64,000 nucleotides of DNA from Deltaproteobacteria bacterium HGW-Deltaproteobacteria-15 (GCA_002840535.1 PHBH01000059.1:19275-83274), one strand, 5' to 3'; shown: positions 34,253-43,333, numbered from the stretch's first letter. A program made the numbers and translations. The notes: generated from the letters alone by a model not told the origin.

Positions 34253-35094
34253 TCATCGATTTTCACACCCATATTTTCCCTCCCCTCTTTCGAAAGGAAA
34301 GAGAGCGCTTCTTCTTCCGTGAACCAGGATTCAAGCTGCTTTACGATCAACCTAAATCAAGCCTCATCGGGGCCGGGGATCTCTTGAGGCAAATGGATGA
34401 GGAAGGAATCCAGAGGTCGGTTGTATTCGGCTTCCCATGGGAAAAGGTTGACCATTTCCGCAGGCACAACGATTATATTCTGGAGTCCGTTCACCGGTAT
34501 CCGGACAGGCTTTCCGGGTTCGGCTGCTTTTCCCCCCTTTCTTCCCGCGCGGCGATGGAGGCCGAGAGGTGTTTGGAGCAGGGGCTTTGCGGAATTGGAG
34601 AACTGGCGGTCTACCATGAGGGCTCCATGAATCGGGCTTTCAGACAGCTCGGGGAACTGGCAGCCCTTTGCTCTCGCCACGAAGCGGTTCTCCTCCTCCA
34701 CACCAACGAACCGGTAGGCAAATCCTACCCCGGGAAGGCGCCGGCAGGACTCGGTGAATTCTACACCCTCATAAGAGAGCATCCAACCACCCGGTTTGTC
34801 CTGGCCCATTGGGGAGGCGGGCTCTTCTTCTATGCGCTCATGAAAAAGGAGGTAAGGGAAACGCTCCGGAATACCTGGTTCGACACCGCTGCTTCCCCTT
34901 TTCTCTATGCGCCCGACATCTATAAGATCGCCGGCGGGATTATCGGTTTCGAGAAGATCCTTTTCGGTTCCGATTTTCCCCTTCTGAAACCCGGCCGCTA
35001 TTTCTCTGAAATGGATAGCGCAGGCATCCCGGAAGAAGTCCTGCGCATGATAAAAGGAGAAAACGGCGCCCGCCTTCTGAAATTGCCTCTCTAG
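34249..35094 (+). CDS. Amidohydrolase family metal-dependent hydrolase
   Basis: The 281-residue protein has the TIM-barrel start IIDFHTHIFPP (metal ligands HxH), HTNE near the middle, and HWGG and GSDFPL toward the C-terminus, typical of the amidohydrolase-2 family. These act as decarboxylases or hydrolases; the substrate cannot be assigned. It starts within the stop of the TlpA-like gene. Confidence 0.9.
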   Translation: MIIDFHTHIFPPLFRKERERFFFREPGFKLLYDQPKSSLIGAGDLLRQMDEEGIQRSVVFGFPWEKVDHFRRHNDYILESVHRYPDRLSGFGCFSPLSSRAAMEAERCLEQGLCGIGELAVYHEGSMNRAFRQLGELAALCSRHEAVLLLHTNEPVGKSYPGKAPAGLGEFYTLIREHPTTRFVLAHWGGGLFFYALMKKEVRETLRNTWFDTAASPFLYAPDIYKIAGGIIGFEKILFGSDFPLLKPGRYFSEMDSAGIPEEVLRMIKGENGARLLKLPL

Positions 35095-35106
35095 TTCCCT
35101 TCGGAT

Positions 35107-35195
35107 GCAAAATCTTTAACCGCCAAGACGCCAAGAGCTCCAGGAAAATACTTGGTTTTTGCGTTCTTCGCGCCTTCGCGGTTGAACTCCTTCAA
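35107..35195. repeat. AACCGCCAAGACGCC inverted-repeat element, copy 1
   Basis: Left arm AACCGCCAAGACGCCAAGA and right arm TCTTCGCGCCTTCGCGGTT are imperfect inverted repeats. The second copy lies at 62405-62530, just after selA. Confidence 0.75.
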
Positions 35196-35202
35196 TTCTC
35201 CC

Positions 35203-35236
35203 TGGCACAGGACTTGCTCCTGGCACAGGACTTGCT
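35203..35236 (+). promoter_or_regulatory. Two tandem sigma-54 promoters
   Basis: TGGCAC-AGGAC-TTGCT occurs at 35203-35218 and again at 35221-35236. Both match the -24/-12 consensus fully, with GG and GC ten bases apart. The repeat unit is exactly 18 bp. Transcription would begin near 35230 and 35248 and reach the MotB-like genes. Confidence 0.8.
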
Positions 35237-35380
35237 CAATAAAAGAGTCATTGCGAAGCATATACCGGGGAAAGAACTTCCCGGAACTCTGCCATCGCGG
35301 ATGAACCCGAACGATAACAGGCTCATGTTGAAACCTCGAGGGGCCTGCGGCTGGGGGAGATTGGAGGAGATGTCAGGATT

Positions 35381-36193
35381 TTGACAGAATGGCGATTACA
35401 GATGGCCCCCGGCAAAAAAGAAGGTCCCGGTATCGATGCCAACCGGTGGATGACCACCTACACCGATCTCATGACCCTTCTCCTGACCTTTTTTGTCCTC
35501 CTTCTCAGCTTGGCTGTGATCACAGAGGAGAAGAGAATCGTGGCGCTCAGCTCGGTAACAGGAGCCTTCGGGTTCAAGCCCGGCGCACATTCGATTATTG
35601 GGAATCCAAAGGGAACGAACGTCACACTGGGTGAAGCCCCGATGAGGGTCGAGGATAACGATTTCGAGATGATGAGAAACATCGAATTGAAGAACTCCCT
35701 CGAAACCGAGATGACGGTGGTCAAAGAAGAGGAGCGGATCATCATCTCTCTCAGCAACCGCCTTCTGTTCAAACCAAGATCCAGCCGAATCGAACCCGAA
35801 CGCTTTGCGTTTCTTTCCGAGTTGAAGAACGTCTTCAAAGAAAGCCCTTCCCGGATCGAACTTCGCGGGTATGCCGATCCTTCGGAGACGGTCTTTGATC
35901 CGGACCGTCTGAGACCGGCTATGACGCTTTCCACAAAGCGGGCATTTGCCGTCTTTGAGTTCCTGACCTCAGGCGGCGAGATCCTGCCGGAGAGGATAAC
36001 GGCACACGGTTTTGGCCATACCCCCGCGTCCCCGGGTGAGCAGAAGGATGTCCATCTGGGGAACCGGCAGGTGCAGATCATTCTGGACTATCGAGAGAAG
36101 CTATCTTACGGCCTGAAGAAATCCCCGAGAAATTCCTGGCTTGATTTCAAGGGATTCTTCTTCAAGCTTCAGGGAGACGAAGGTGGCGAATAA
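35381..36193 (+). CDS. MotB-like flagellar stator or OmpA-domain protein, first copy
   Basis: The protein has the MotB N-terminal helix with the ion-binding Asp (TTYTDLMTLLLTFFVLLLS) and a C-terminal OmpA-type peptidoglycan-binding domain (RIELRGYADPSE ... LSTKRAFAVFEFL ... GFGHTPASPGEQKD). MotB anchors the stator to the cell wall and carries the ion path with MotA. Length is about 270 residues from TTG 35381; ATG 35402 is an equally good start by protein alignment, but neither has a clear ribosome-binding site. It follows tandem sigma-54 promoters and overlaps the second MotB-like gene. No MotA gene is nearby. Confidence 0.85.
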   Translation: MTEWRLQMAPGKKEGPGIDANRWMTTYTDLMTLLLTFFVLLLSLAVITEEKRIVALSSVTGAFGFKPGAHSIIGNPKGTNVTLGEAPMRVEDNDFEMMRNIELKNSLETEMTVVKEEERIIISLSNRLLFKPRSSRIEPERFAFLSELKNVFKESPSRIELRGYADPSETVFDPDRLRPAMTLSTKRAFAVFEFLTSGGEILPERITAHGFGHTPASPGEQKDVHLGNRQVQIILDYREKLSYGLKKSPRNSWLDFKGFFFKLQGDEGGE

Positions 36194-36920
36194 CCTGTCA
36201 CGGCGCAAGCAGGAAGAAATCAAGTCACCAGGGTGGATGGTCACCTTCTCGGATCTTTCGACGCTTCTTTTGACATTCTTTGTGCTCCTTCTCTCCATGT
36301 CCACGATGGACAAGAAAACCTTCAAGAGCATGTTCCACAATTTCACTGCAAGCTGCGGCATTCTCTACTTCAAAGAGTACGGGGAGATCTACAGGCCGAA
36401 GCTGGTTCTCATGCAAGCGCTCTCTGAGAAACTCAAGGATTCTCTTGTGGTCAAGAGGGCGGACGAATCCCCCAGGGACATCATCTCCCCAAAAGAAGAA
36501 AAGTCCTTTGAGGAAACCGGCAACTCCCTCGTGGTGGAGAACTTCAGGGGGGGCTTCAAGCTCGTATTCGGCCATAAGATGCTGTTCCCGTCCGGGAGTG
36601 CCGAGATTCAGGATGAGATCAAGCCTTTACTGGCGAAGATCGGCAGCTTCATGAGAAACTCGGATTACCAGGTCTATATCGACGGCCATACCGACAATGT
36701 CGCGATGAGAGGAGGGAAGTATTCCTCCAATAGCGAGCTCTCCCTCGCGAGGGCTTACAACCTCATGGAGTACTTTGTGACCAAGGAGAACATTTCCCCC
36801 CTCTCCATTGCCCTGGCGGGGTATGGAGAACTGCATCCTGTGACTTCTGATAACACCCCTGAAGGCAGAAGCAAAAACCGGCGGGTCGAGATCATCTTCA
36901 AAAGCCAGAAATACTTCTAG
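36183..36920 (+). CDS. MotB-like flagellar stator or OmpA-domain protein, second copy
   Basis: The 245-residue product starts at GTG 36183 with GGGAG seven bases upstream, overlapping the first copy by 11 bases. The membrane helix keeps the Asp (VTFSDLSTLLLTFFVLLLS), and the C-terminal OmpA domain has VYIDGHTDNVAM and GYGELHPV. Sequence differs strongly from the first copy outside the motifs, so this is not a recent duplication. The two may form a heteromeric stator or a non-flagellar anchor. It ends four bases from the convergent der gene. Confidence 0.88.
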   Translation: MANNLSRRKQEEIKSPGWMVTFSDLSTLLLTFFVLLLSMSTMDKKTFKSMFHNFTASCGILYFKEYGEIYRPKLVLMQALSEKLKDSLVVKRADESPRDIISPKEEKSFEETGNSLVVENFRGGFKLVFGHKMLFPSGSAEIQDEIKPLLAKIGSFMRNSDYQVYIDGHTDNVAMRGGKYSSNSELSLARAYNLMEYFVTKENISPLSIALAGYGELHPVTSDNTPEGRSKNRRVEIIFKSQKYF

Positions 36921-38245
36921 CTTCCCCTCTTCCCGGTTTCCTTCTTCTTGATGACCAGCCGCACAGGCGTGAGCTCCAGCCCGAGACGTTCCTTGAGCTG
37001 ATTGGTGAGGAATCGCTGATAAGAGAAGTGCACCTTTTCGGGATGGTTTACAAAGAGGACGAAGGTTGGGGGTCTGACGCTGCTTTGGGTCGCGTAAGAT
37101 ACTCTCAAGGCACTGCGGCCGACTCTGGGGGGAGGATTCTGCTGAAGCATCTCCTTTACCGCTTCGTTCACCTCCCCTGTTGCGATCCTTTTTGAGTACT
37201 GGCCGTAAAGACGATCGATCACGCCAAAAATACGGTTCACCCCCTGGCCGGTAAGGGCGGAAACATTGATTCTCGGCGCAAAGGCGAGGAACTTCAGCTG
37301 TCTCTCAAGAGAGGATTCGAGAAAGGTCCTTTTCTCACGGCTCTCTTTAACCAGGTCCCACTTGTTCACCGCAAGGAGGACCGCCCTTCCCCGCTCAAAG
37401 GCGTACCCGCAGATGCGCGCATCCTGGTCCGAAATCCCGGCCGAACCATCCAGCATCACCACGGCTACATGGCATCGTTCCAGACTCTTGAGTGCCTTGA
37501 TCATAGAGAATTTCTCTATCTTTTCCCTCACCCGCCCCTTCCTTCTGATCCCGGCAGTATCGATGAAAAGGTATTCCTTGCCTTTCCATGTGCAGAGAAT
37601 GTCGATGGCATCCCGCGTGGTCCCGGCTATCTCGCTCACTACAAGCCGGTCCTCCCCGAGGATGCGGTTAATAAGGGACGATTTCCCGACATTGGGCCGT
37701 CCCAGGATGGCCACCCTGACGCTGTCCTCCTCCCTGGCTTCCGGAGCGGAGGCCGCCAGTCCCTCGGTGAGGTCGTTCATCAGGTCTTTCAGGCCATAGC
37801 CGTGTGCTGCGGAAAGAGAATAGACGCGCGTGAAACCAAGTGTAAAAAAATCTGAAAGGAGGTGCTCCAATTCAGGCCCGTCGATCTTATTCACGACCAG
37901 GAAGACATCCTTCCCTGTCCGGCGCAGCAGGTCTCCGATCTCCTTGTCGCCGGATACGACACCCTGGCGCCCATCCACCATGAAGAGGATCCTGTCCGCC
38001 TCTTCAACTGCCTTGAGAACCTGGCCTTTCACCAGAGTTTGAATAGGATCCGCATCGAACTGCTCGAATCCTCCCGTGTCCACCAGTGTGAGTTCGCCAT
38101 CCTCCCAATATACTGAAGCGTAGAGACGATCCCTTGTCACGCCCGGCTGGTCGTCGACAAGGGCGCCCCTTGACCTGGACAGTCGGTTGAAAAGGGTCGA
38201 TTTACCTACATTTGGCCTGCCGACGATCGCGACTATAGAAGCCAT
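36917..38245 (-). CDS. der: GTPase Der (EngA), ribosome assembly
   Basis: The 442-residue protein has two tandem G domains (GRPNVGKSTLFN and GRPNVGKSSLIN, each with DTxG and NKxD) and the C-terminal KH-like domain. Der is needed for assembly of the 50S subunit. Its stop overlaps the end of the second MotB gene by four bases. Length is normal. Confidence 0.97.
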   Translation of the reverse strand: MASIVAIVGRPNVGKSTLFNRLSRSRGALVDDQPGVTRDRLYASVYWEDGELTLVDTGGFEQFDADPIQTLVKGQVLKAVEEADRILFMVDGRQGVVSGDKEIGDLLRRTGKDVFLVVNKIDGPELEHLLSDFFTLGFTRVYSLSAAHGYGLKDLMNDLTEGLAASAPEAREEDSVRVAILGRPNVGKSSLINRILGEDRLVVSEIAGTTRDAIDILCTWKGKEYLFIDTAGIRRKGRVREKIEKFSMIKALKSLERCHVAVVMLDGSAGISDQDARICGYAFERGRAVLLAVNKWDLVKESREKRTFLESSLERQLKFLAFAPRINVSALTGQGVNRIFGVIDRLYGQYSKRIATGEVNEAVKEMLQQNPPPRVGRSALRVSYATQSSVRPPTFVLFVNHPEKVHFSYQRFLTNQLKERLGLELTPVRLVIKKKETGKRGS

Positions 38246-38607
38246 ACTCTCCTGAGATCTCCTTGAGGTGCTACACTGTAGCCGGTCTAAAACGGGGGGT
38301 CAACACAATGCAGGATCCAGGACACAAGATGCAGGATGCACGTCGAAGAAGATGGAACGGAGCACATCACGCGAAAGCCGATCGTGCAGGCGGCACAAGC
38401 CTCAACCCGCGGCTCGTATTCAGTCGAAACAAAGAAAAGGCCATGCAATTTCCCAACCTTCCAGGTTTCCAGCATATGAACCACATATTGCACTTGAAAT
38501 CCGTATTCAGCCTTTTATATGGTATGCGATAATCTTTTTTCCGGTTCGCTTCAGGAGGATCCGCACTATAACCTTTCATCGAATCACAAACTTTTCGGAG
38601 TTTTGAC
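38246..38607. other. Divergent intergenic region der/pyrG with CCTGCATCC repeat
   Basis: No gene is seen. 38306-38344 is an inverted copy of the GCATCCTGCA low-complexity family (GCAGGATCCAGGACACAAGA and following). Promoters for der and pyrG must lie here, but none is clear. Confidence 0.5.
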
Positions 38608-40188
38608 ATGGCCACCAAGTACATAATCGTGACAGGAGGGGTTCTCTCGGGCCTTGGGAAAGGGATTGCGGCCGCGTCCATGGGACATCTCCTTTCCTCC
38701 CGGCTCAAAATCGTTCCAGTCAAATGTGACGGATACCTCAATGTCGATCCGGGCACCATGAACCCCTACGAACACGGGGAGGTGTTTGTGCTGGACGACG
38801 GGGGCGAAGTGGACATGGACTTCGGCCATTACGAGCGGTTCCTCGGGGTAAACTGCATGTCACATTGGAATCTCACCATGGGCAAGGTCTTCGACATGGT
38901 GAGGCAAAAGGAACGGAGAGGGGATTATCTCGGCAAGACGGTGCAGTATATTCCCCATGTCACGGATGTGATCAAGGGCCACCTTGCCGAGGTGGCCGCG
39001 ACCGAATCTGCGGACCTGGTCATCGTGGAAATAGGGGGGACTGTCGGGGATATCGAAAACGAGCTCTTCCTGGAAGCCATGAGACAGCTCAAAGAGGATG
39101 TTGGACGCAACAACATCATTTACGTGCACCTCACTTATGTTCCTATTCCCTCCGGAGTGAACGAGCAGAAGTCAAAACCGACCCAGCAAAGCGTCAACCT
39201 TTTGAAGCAGCGGGGCATCTTCCCTGATGTGATCATCGGGAGATGTTCGGAGTTCCTCACCAGGGATATCAAATCCAAGATATCGAGCTTCTGCGACGTG
39301 GACCCGGAGGCGGTCATCACCGGACTGGATGTGGATGATATCTATGAGATCCCGCTCATCTTCGAGAGCGAAGGGCTTTCGGAGATCCTCCACAAGAAAC
39401 TGAACATTTACAGCCCCCCTGATCTGAGGAAATGGAAGGAGCTCATTGACAATATCAAGAAACCCGAAAAGGAGATCACCGTAGCCATCTGCGGAAAGTA
39501 CACCAAGCTTTTCGACAGCTATGCCTCCATTATTGAATCCTTCCACCATTGCTCAGCGCATCTGAAGTGCCGGATCAACCTGGAATGGATCGAAACCACG
39601 GATCTGACCAGCATGGATTTCCTGGACCGGGTGAACGGGATAGTCATTCCGGGAGGGTTCGGAAGCAGGGGAACGGAGGGCAAAATAGAGGTGATCCGAA
39701 TGGCCAGAGAACGGAACATCCCGTTCCTGGGCCTCTGCCTTGGGCTGCAATTGGCCGTAATCGAATTCGGCAGGAATGTCTGCGGCCTTGCCGATGCAAA
39801 CTCCACGGAGATGAATGACAAAACCCCGCACCCTGTCATAGACATCCTGCCCGAGCAAAGGACGGTCACCAATAAGGGTGGAACCATGAGACTGGGGGGC
39901 TACACGGCAGTGCTCAGAGAGGGGAGCATTGTGCACTCGCTGTATGGGAAGGCGGAGGTCTCGGAGAGGCACCGCCACAGGTATGAGGTGAATCCCGAAT
40001 ACCATAACCCCATTTCCGAGAAGGGCATGGTCTTCTCAGGCACTTCCAAGGATGGCAGACTTGTGGAATTTATCGAACTCCCCAATCACAAGTTCTTCGT
40101 GGCCACACAGGCTCATCCCGAGCTTAAGTCCAGAATGGAAGCCCCTGCACCTCTTTTTTACGGTTTTGTGCGAGCATGCCTGAAATGA
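38608..40188 (+). CDS. pyrG: CTP synthase
   Basis: The 526-residue protein has the synthase domain (KYIIVTGGVLSGLGKGIAAAS) and a C-terminal class-I glutamine amidotransferase with nucleophile Cys in LGLCLGLQ and the His-Pro-Glu motif QAHPELKS. It makes CTP from UTP, glutamine and ATP. Length is a little shorter than the usual 535-550. Its end overlaps the start of the next small gene. Confidence 0.97.
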   Translation: MATKYIIVTGGVLSGLGKGIAAASMGHLLSSRLKIVPVKCDGYLNVDPGTMNPYEHGEVFVLDDGGEVDMDFGHYERFLGVNCMSHWNLTMGKVFDMVRQKERRGDYLGKTVQYIPHVTDVIKGHLAEVAATESADLVIVEIGGTVGDIENELFLEAMRQLKEDVGRNNIIYVHLTYVPIPSGVNEQKSKPTQQSVNLLKQRGIFPDVIIGRCSEFLTRDIKSKISSFCDVDPEAVITGLDVDDIYEIPLIFESEGLSEILHKKLNIYSPPDLRKWKELIDNIKKPEKEITVAICGKYTKLFDSYASIIESFHHCSAHLKCRINLEWIETTDLTSMDFLDRVNGIVIPGGFGSRGTEGKIEVIRMARERNIPFLGLCLGLQLAVIEFGRNVCGLADANSTEMNDKTPHPVIDILPEQRTVTNKGGTMRLGGYTAVLREGSIVHSLYGKAEVSERHRHRYEVNPEYHNPISEKGMVFSGTSKDGRLVEFIELPNHKFFVATQAHPELKSRMEAPAPLFYGFVRACLK

Positions 40189-40571
40189 GGAGTTATCGCA
40201 TTCTCTTTCTTGGGCTTCTGGAAGATCTCGCATTTTTCAAGGAGAGGATGTCGGAACTCGGGGTGAAGCCCGAAACAGCGGAAAAGATTGTGCTGAAAGC
40301 GCCTGTTGTGATGAAGGCGGGGATACCCCTGGCACACGCCCGCAAGTATGCTGAGGCTGTCGAAAGGGCAGGCGGCAATGTGAGCATCCAGGAAGAAAAA
40401 TCCCTTGGCGCCCCGGACTTGCTGAACGGACCCGTTCACATCAAACCACTCGAATATTTCACCATGTGCAACGAATGCGGGCACAAACAGCCCCGAAACG
40501 AGCGATGTGTCCGGTGCGGCCATCCTCTTTCATTACGGAAGGGCGGAAATGACGGGGACCGTCGATCTTGA
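40176..40571 (+). CDS. Small L7/L12-like protein with zinc ribbon, unknown function
   Basis: This 131-residue protein is not assigned. Residues 1-75 (VKPETAEKIVLKAPVVMKAG ... ARKYAEAVERAGGNV) resemble the C-terminal domain of ribosomal protein L7/L12, and the C-terminus is a zinc ribbon (CNECGHKQPRNERCVRCG). It overlaps pyrG at 40176 (or starts at ATG 40185 within the pyrG stop) and overlaps the next gene, so the three are coupled. Confidence 0.7.
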   Translation: MPEMRSYRILFLGLLEDLAFFKERMSELGVKPETAEKIVLKAPVVMKAGIPLAHARKYAEAVERAGGNVSIQEEKSLGAPDLLNGPVHIKPLEYFTMCNECGHKQPRNERCVRCGHPLSLRKGGNDGDRRS

Positions 40572-41088
40572 CAAGGCTCGGAAGGAAATGGCGGCCAGGA
40601 GGGGGTTCCGTAATTGGAAGACCCGTTTCAGCGAGGAATTCGGAATTGAAACCTTGTTGCGCCAGATTTCAAACCGATCGCTCATGATGCTGGCCGAGGG
40701 CAGGGATAACAGCACCTTCTACCTGCTGGATCTGATCATGAATCTTCAGAACCTGGGCTCTGGTTTCGAATTCAACGATCTCCCGCCCAAGGATAAAATG
40801 AAGGTAATGGACAGCTATCTTTTTCTCCTGGACAGGGTCCGTTTCGAGTGGATGAAGAGGCTCGGCTGGCTTGAGGGGTATCCTGGAGAAGAATTGCCGC
40901 TTGTGGATCTGGTCCTTGGCGCAGAAGAATTGGTGTCCCGCCTGCAGTCGCGTACTCCCCTGCTGAGCAGACAACATCCCAGGTTTGAAGAGTACCACAA
41001 CATGAATGGGTATGAGAGAGAAGAGCTGGTCAGGAAGCTCATTCCGGATGCGCTGAAAGCGATCGAAGATCAGTCCACAACCTTGTAG
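40549..41088 (+). CDS. Conserved hypothetical protein
   Basis: The 179-residue product starts at ATG 40549, after GGGCGGAA. It is largely alpha-helical by eye, charged, with no signal or membrane segment and no motif I recognise. It is translationally coupled to the zinc-ribbon gene before it and overlaps the convergent EF-Tu-like gene by 19 bases. Confidence 0.65.
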   Translation: MTGTVDLDKARKEMAARRGFRNWKTRFSEEFGIETLLRQISNRSLMMLAEGRDNSTFYLLDLIMNLQNLGSGFEFNDLPPKDKMKVMDSYLFLLDRVRFEWMKRLGWLEGYPGEELPLVDLVLGAEELVSRLQSRTPLLSRQHPRFEEYHNMNGYEREELVRKLIPDALKAIEDQSTTL

Positions 41089-41327
41089 ACGTCGTCGTTC
41101 TCCCGCACCCTCTCCTTCACCCTGATCCCTACCATCGATCCCGGTGGGGCTTCCTCGACAGGTTTGTTGTCCACCTGCATGCTCTGCACCTGCTCGGTAA
41201 AATCCGTGGTATGCCCTCTGAACCGGAGCAGGTCGCCGGTCTTGATCCCGCCGCTGGTCACCTCAATGGCAGCGACACTCGGCTTCACGAAAAACTTGAC
41301 CACCACCCCTATCTTTTCGTCGGCCAT
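41070..41327 (-). CDS. Small EF-Tu domain 2-like protein
   Basis: The 85-residue protein (MADEKIGVVVKFFVKPSVA ... GDLLRFRGHTTDFTEQVQSMQVDNKPV) matches the beta-barrel domain 2 of translational GTPases, without a G domain. Such proteins occur widely as separate genes next to peptidase U32 or translation genes; the function is not known. It converges with the hypothetical gene at 40549, overlapping by 19 bases. Confidence 0.8.
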   Translation of the reverse strand: MADEKIGVVVKFFVKPSVAAIEVTSGGIKTGDLLRFRGHTTDFTEQVQSMQVDNKPVEEAPPGSMVGIRVKERVRENDDVYKVVD

Positions 41328-41399
41328 GATCAGTCCTCCTTGTGCTCAGGCTGAAAAATTATCCAACGATTGCCTGAACGTTGTCAATGATTACGGAAA

Positions 41400-41490
41400 A
41401 GCAGAGAGCAGAGGTCGAAGATCGGAGATCAGCGCTTAGAAGGACGGGTGGTGTTGTAGGATGGGTTGAACGAAGTGAAACCCATCATTT
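41400..41490. repeat. GTAGGATGGGTTGAAC hairpin repeat with GAGGTCGAAGATCGGAG run
   Basis: GATGGGTT (41460-41467) pairs with AACCCATC (41479-41486). The motif GTAGGATGGGTTGAACGAAG is preceded by a degenerate GAGGTC/GAGATC run. The same two motifs lie next to each other, in the other orientation, near 54790. Confidence 0.65.
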
Positions 41491-41576
41491 CAGTTCACAG
41501 GCGGAGACTTATACGGGATTTTACGAGACCGTCAATTTTGGTTGAACGCAAACTGCGATTCCTCTAAGATCTGCCC

Positions 41577-42332
41577 ATGGAAGAATACAAAAAGAGACTG
41601 GCCCTCATACTGGCGGAGACAGGAGCCCTTTTTTTTGCCAGGGGCTTGATCCTGAAAGACGGACGAACCACTCCCTATTTCGTGAATATGGGTATGTTCA
41701 GAACCGGCCGTTTGAGCATGGAAATGGGTGCTTTCTTTGCGGATATGATGGTGAGCCGGTCCATTGCTCGGGAGACGGACATCATTCTGGGACCGTCGTA
41801 CAAGGGAAGCGCCATAGCCCTTGCGACAGCAATAGCCCTGTATACGCGGCACGGGATCGATCTCTCCTTTGATTATGACCGGAAAGAGGCCAAGACGCAC
41901 GGCGAGGTCAGCGCATCGGGCTCCATTTTCGTGAACCGCACCTTTTTCGACGGATGCCGTGTGCTGGTCGTGGATGATGTTGCCACCTCCATGGGCACCA
42001 AGTACGAGCTCCTGCAGAAGGTACAAAGCGAGGAATCATCGAAAGGGTTCAGGGTCCATATAAAAGGCATCGGGATTGCTATCGACAGGGAGCAGACCGC
42101 CGCCGTGTATGACAGAAAGGGCAAGGTCGTTCCAGGCGAAAAGGGAGAGAACGCCATCGGAAAATTCGTCTCCGAAACAAAGATCCCGGTCTATGCGGTT
42201 GCAGGCATCAGCGAGGTCGTCGACTACCTGTTTTTAGAAAAGGTCCCCCTGCTGATCGAGGGAAAACGTGTGCCGCTCGGCAGCGAATGGATGGCCGAGT
42301 TCAAGCAGTATATGGAAACCTACGGCGTTTAG
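41577..42332 (+). CDS. pyrE: Orotate phosphoribosyltransferase-like PRTase
   Basis: The 251-residue protein has the type I PRTase PRPP loop VLVVDDVATSMGTK and the OPRT-like start GALFFARGLILKDGRTTPYF. It probably converts orotate plus PRPP to OMP. It is longer than typical PyrE (about 215), with an insertion (RKGKVVPGEKGENAIGKFV) near residue 180. Its end lies 17 bp before TTG 42349 of the cyclase gene. Confidence 0.82.
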   Translation: MEEYKKRLALILAETGALFFARGLILKDGRTTPYFVNMGMFRTGRLSMEMGAFFADMMVSRSIARETDIILGPSYKGSAIALATAIALYTRHGIDLSFDYDRKEAKTHGEVSASGSIFVNRTFFDGCRVLVVDDVATSMGTKYELLQKVQSEESSKGFRVHIKGIGIAIDREQTAAVYDRKGKVVPGEKGENAIGKFVSETKIPVYAVAGISEVVDYLFLEKVPLLIEGKRVPLGSEWMAEFKQYMETYGV

Positions 42333-42348
42333 AGACTGGATTTCGGAT

Positions 42349-43329
42349 TTGACGAGACCCAACAAGAAAAATTCTTCAGAGAAGAACAGCAACGAAAAGG
42401 CTGCCCGGAAGACCGGCAAACGGATGGAGCCTGGCAAGTGGAGCACCGTCGTTGTCCGGGAGGCCGTATCCATAGCGCGGAAGATCGGCGCCGATGCGAT
42501 CCTTGTATACATGGACAGCACCAGGGATATCGCTCCTTTTCAGAAGATCGAGAGCGAGACCAAGCTCATTCTGCTCAGCAAGAGAAAGGAATGCGAGGAG
42601 AAGGCCTCCACGCTCCCCCTTCATGTGGTGCTCATTCCGGATGTCCAGCTCACCCGGACAGGCTATCTCAAGATCGGGTTCCTCGCCGCCATGTCCAAGG
42701 GTCTTCTCAAAAAGGGAGATGTGATTGTCTGCGTTGGTGGTGTTCCGGAACAGGGCTACATGGACACCATCATGTTGATCGAGGTAAACCTGGAATCAGA
42801 GCTCTTCGGCGCAGGGCTCATGCTTTCCTTCCCAACGAGCATCAAGCCCGAGGTTTTCGAAACCCTGCTCGGGATCGTCCTGGAGTTGGCCTATGAAGGC
42901 AGAGAGGGTAAACCCGTGGGGTCTATCTTTGTGCTCGGCGATCATGAGAACGTGCTCTCGCTTTCCAGACAGCTCGTTTTCAACCCTTTTCAAGGTCATC
43001 CGGAGGAAAAGCTCAACATCAACGAGCCCGAGGTGAAGGAAAGCCTGAAGGAGTTCTCTGCCATCGACGGCGCCTTCGTCATCAGGGATGACGGCGTCGT
43101 GCTCGCAGCAGGAAGGTACCTGAATGTGAGTTATCACGGAGAGGCCCTGCCCCAGGGTCTTGGCACCAGGCACTCCGCAGCCGCCGCCATCACCCAGGCC
43201 ACCGAATCCGTGGCCCTCTCCATCTCCGAATCCACGGGCAGAGTGACCCTCTTTCGCGGAGGAAAGATCATGACCGTGATCGAAAAGGCCTCTCCATTCA
43301 CTGCGAGCCCTCCCTCCACGGAACCCTGA
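42349..43329 (+). CDS. DacZ-like diadenylate cyclase (c-di-AMP synthase)
   Basis: The C-terminal half is a DisA_N-type domain with DGAFVIRDDG and GLGTRHSAAAAIT, the motifs that bind ATP; the usual RHR is RHS. The N-terminal half (about 25-200 from TTG 42349) resembles the pyruvate kinase C-terminal domain, the same pairing as in archaeal DacZ. It should make cyclic di-AMP from two ATP. The start is uncertain: TTG 42349 keeps a Lys-rich leader, while ATG 42424 drops it. It is encoded in a tight run with PyrE and a Nudix hydrolase, the latter four bases downstream. Confidence 0.82.
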   Translation: MTRPNKKNSSEKNSNEKAARKTGKRMEPGKWSTVVVREAVSIARKIGADAILVYMDSTRDIAPFQKIESETKLILLSKRKECEEKASTLPLHVVLIPDVQLTRTGYLKIGFLAAMSKGLLKKGDVIVCVGGVPEQGYMDTIMLIEVNLESELFGAGLMLSFPTSIKPEVFETLLGIVLELAYEGREGKPVGSIFVLGDHENVLSLSRQLVFNPFQGHPEEKLNINEPEVKESLKEFSAIDGAFVIRDDGVVLAAGRYLNVSYHGEALPQGLGTRHSAAAAITQATESVALSISESTGRVTLFRGGKIMTVIEKASPFTASPPSTEP

Positions 43330-43333
43330 GACG

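Noticed and set aside
36141..36182. Upstream start of the second MotB-like gene
   Set aside because: It would overlap the first copy by 53 bases; GTG 36183 has a good ribosome-binding site and gives the usual MotB start.
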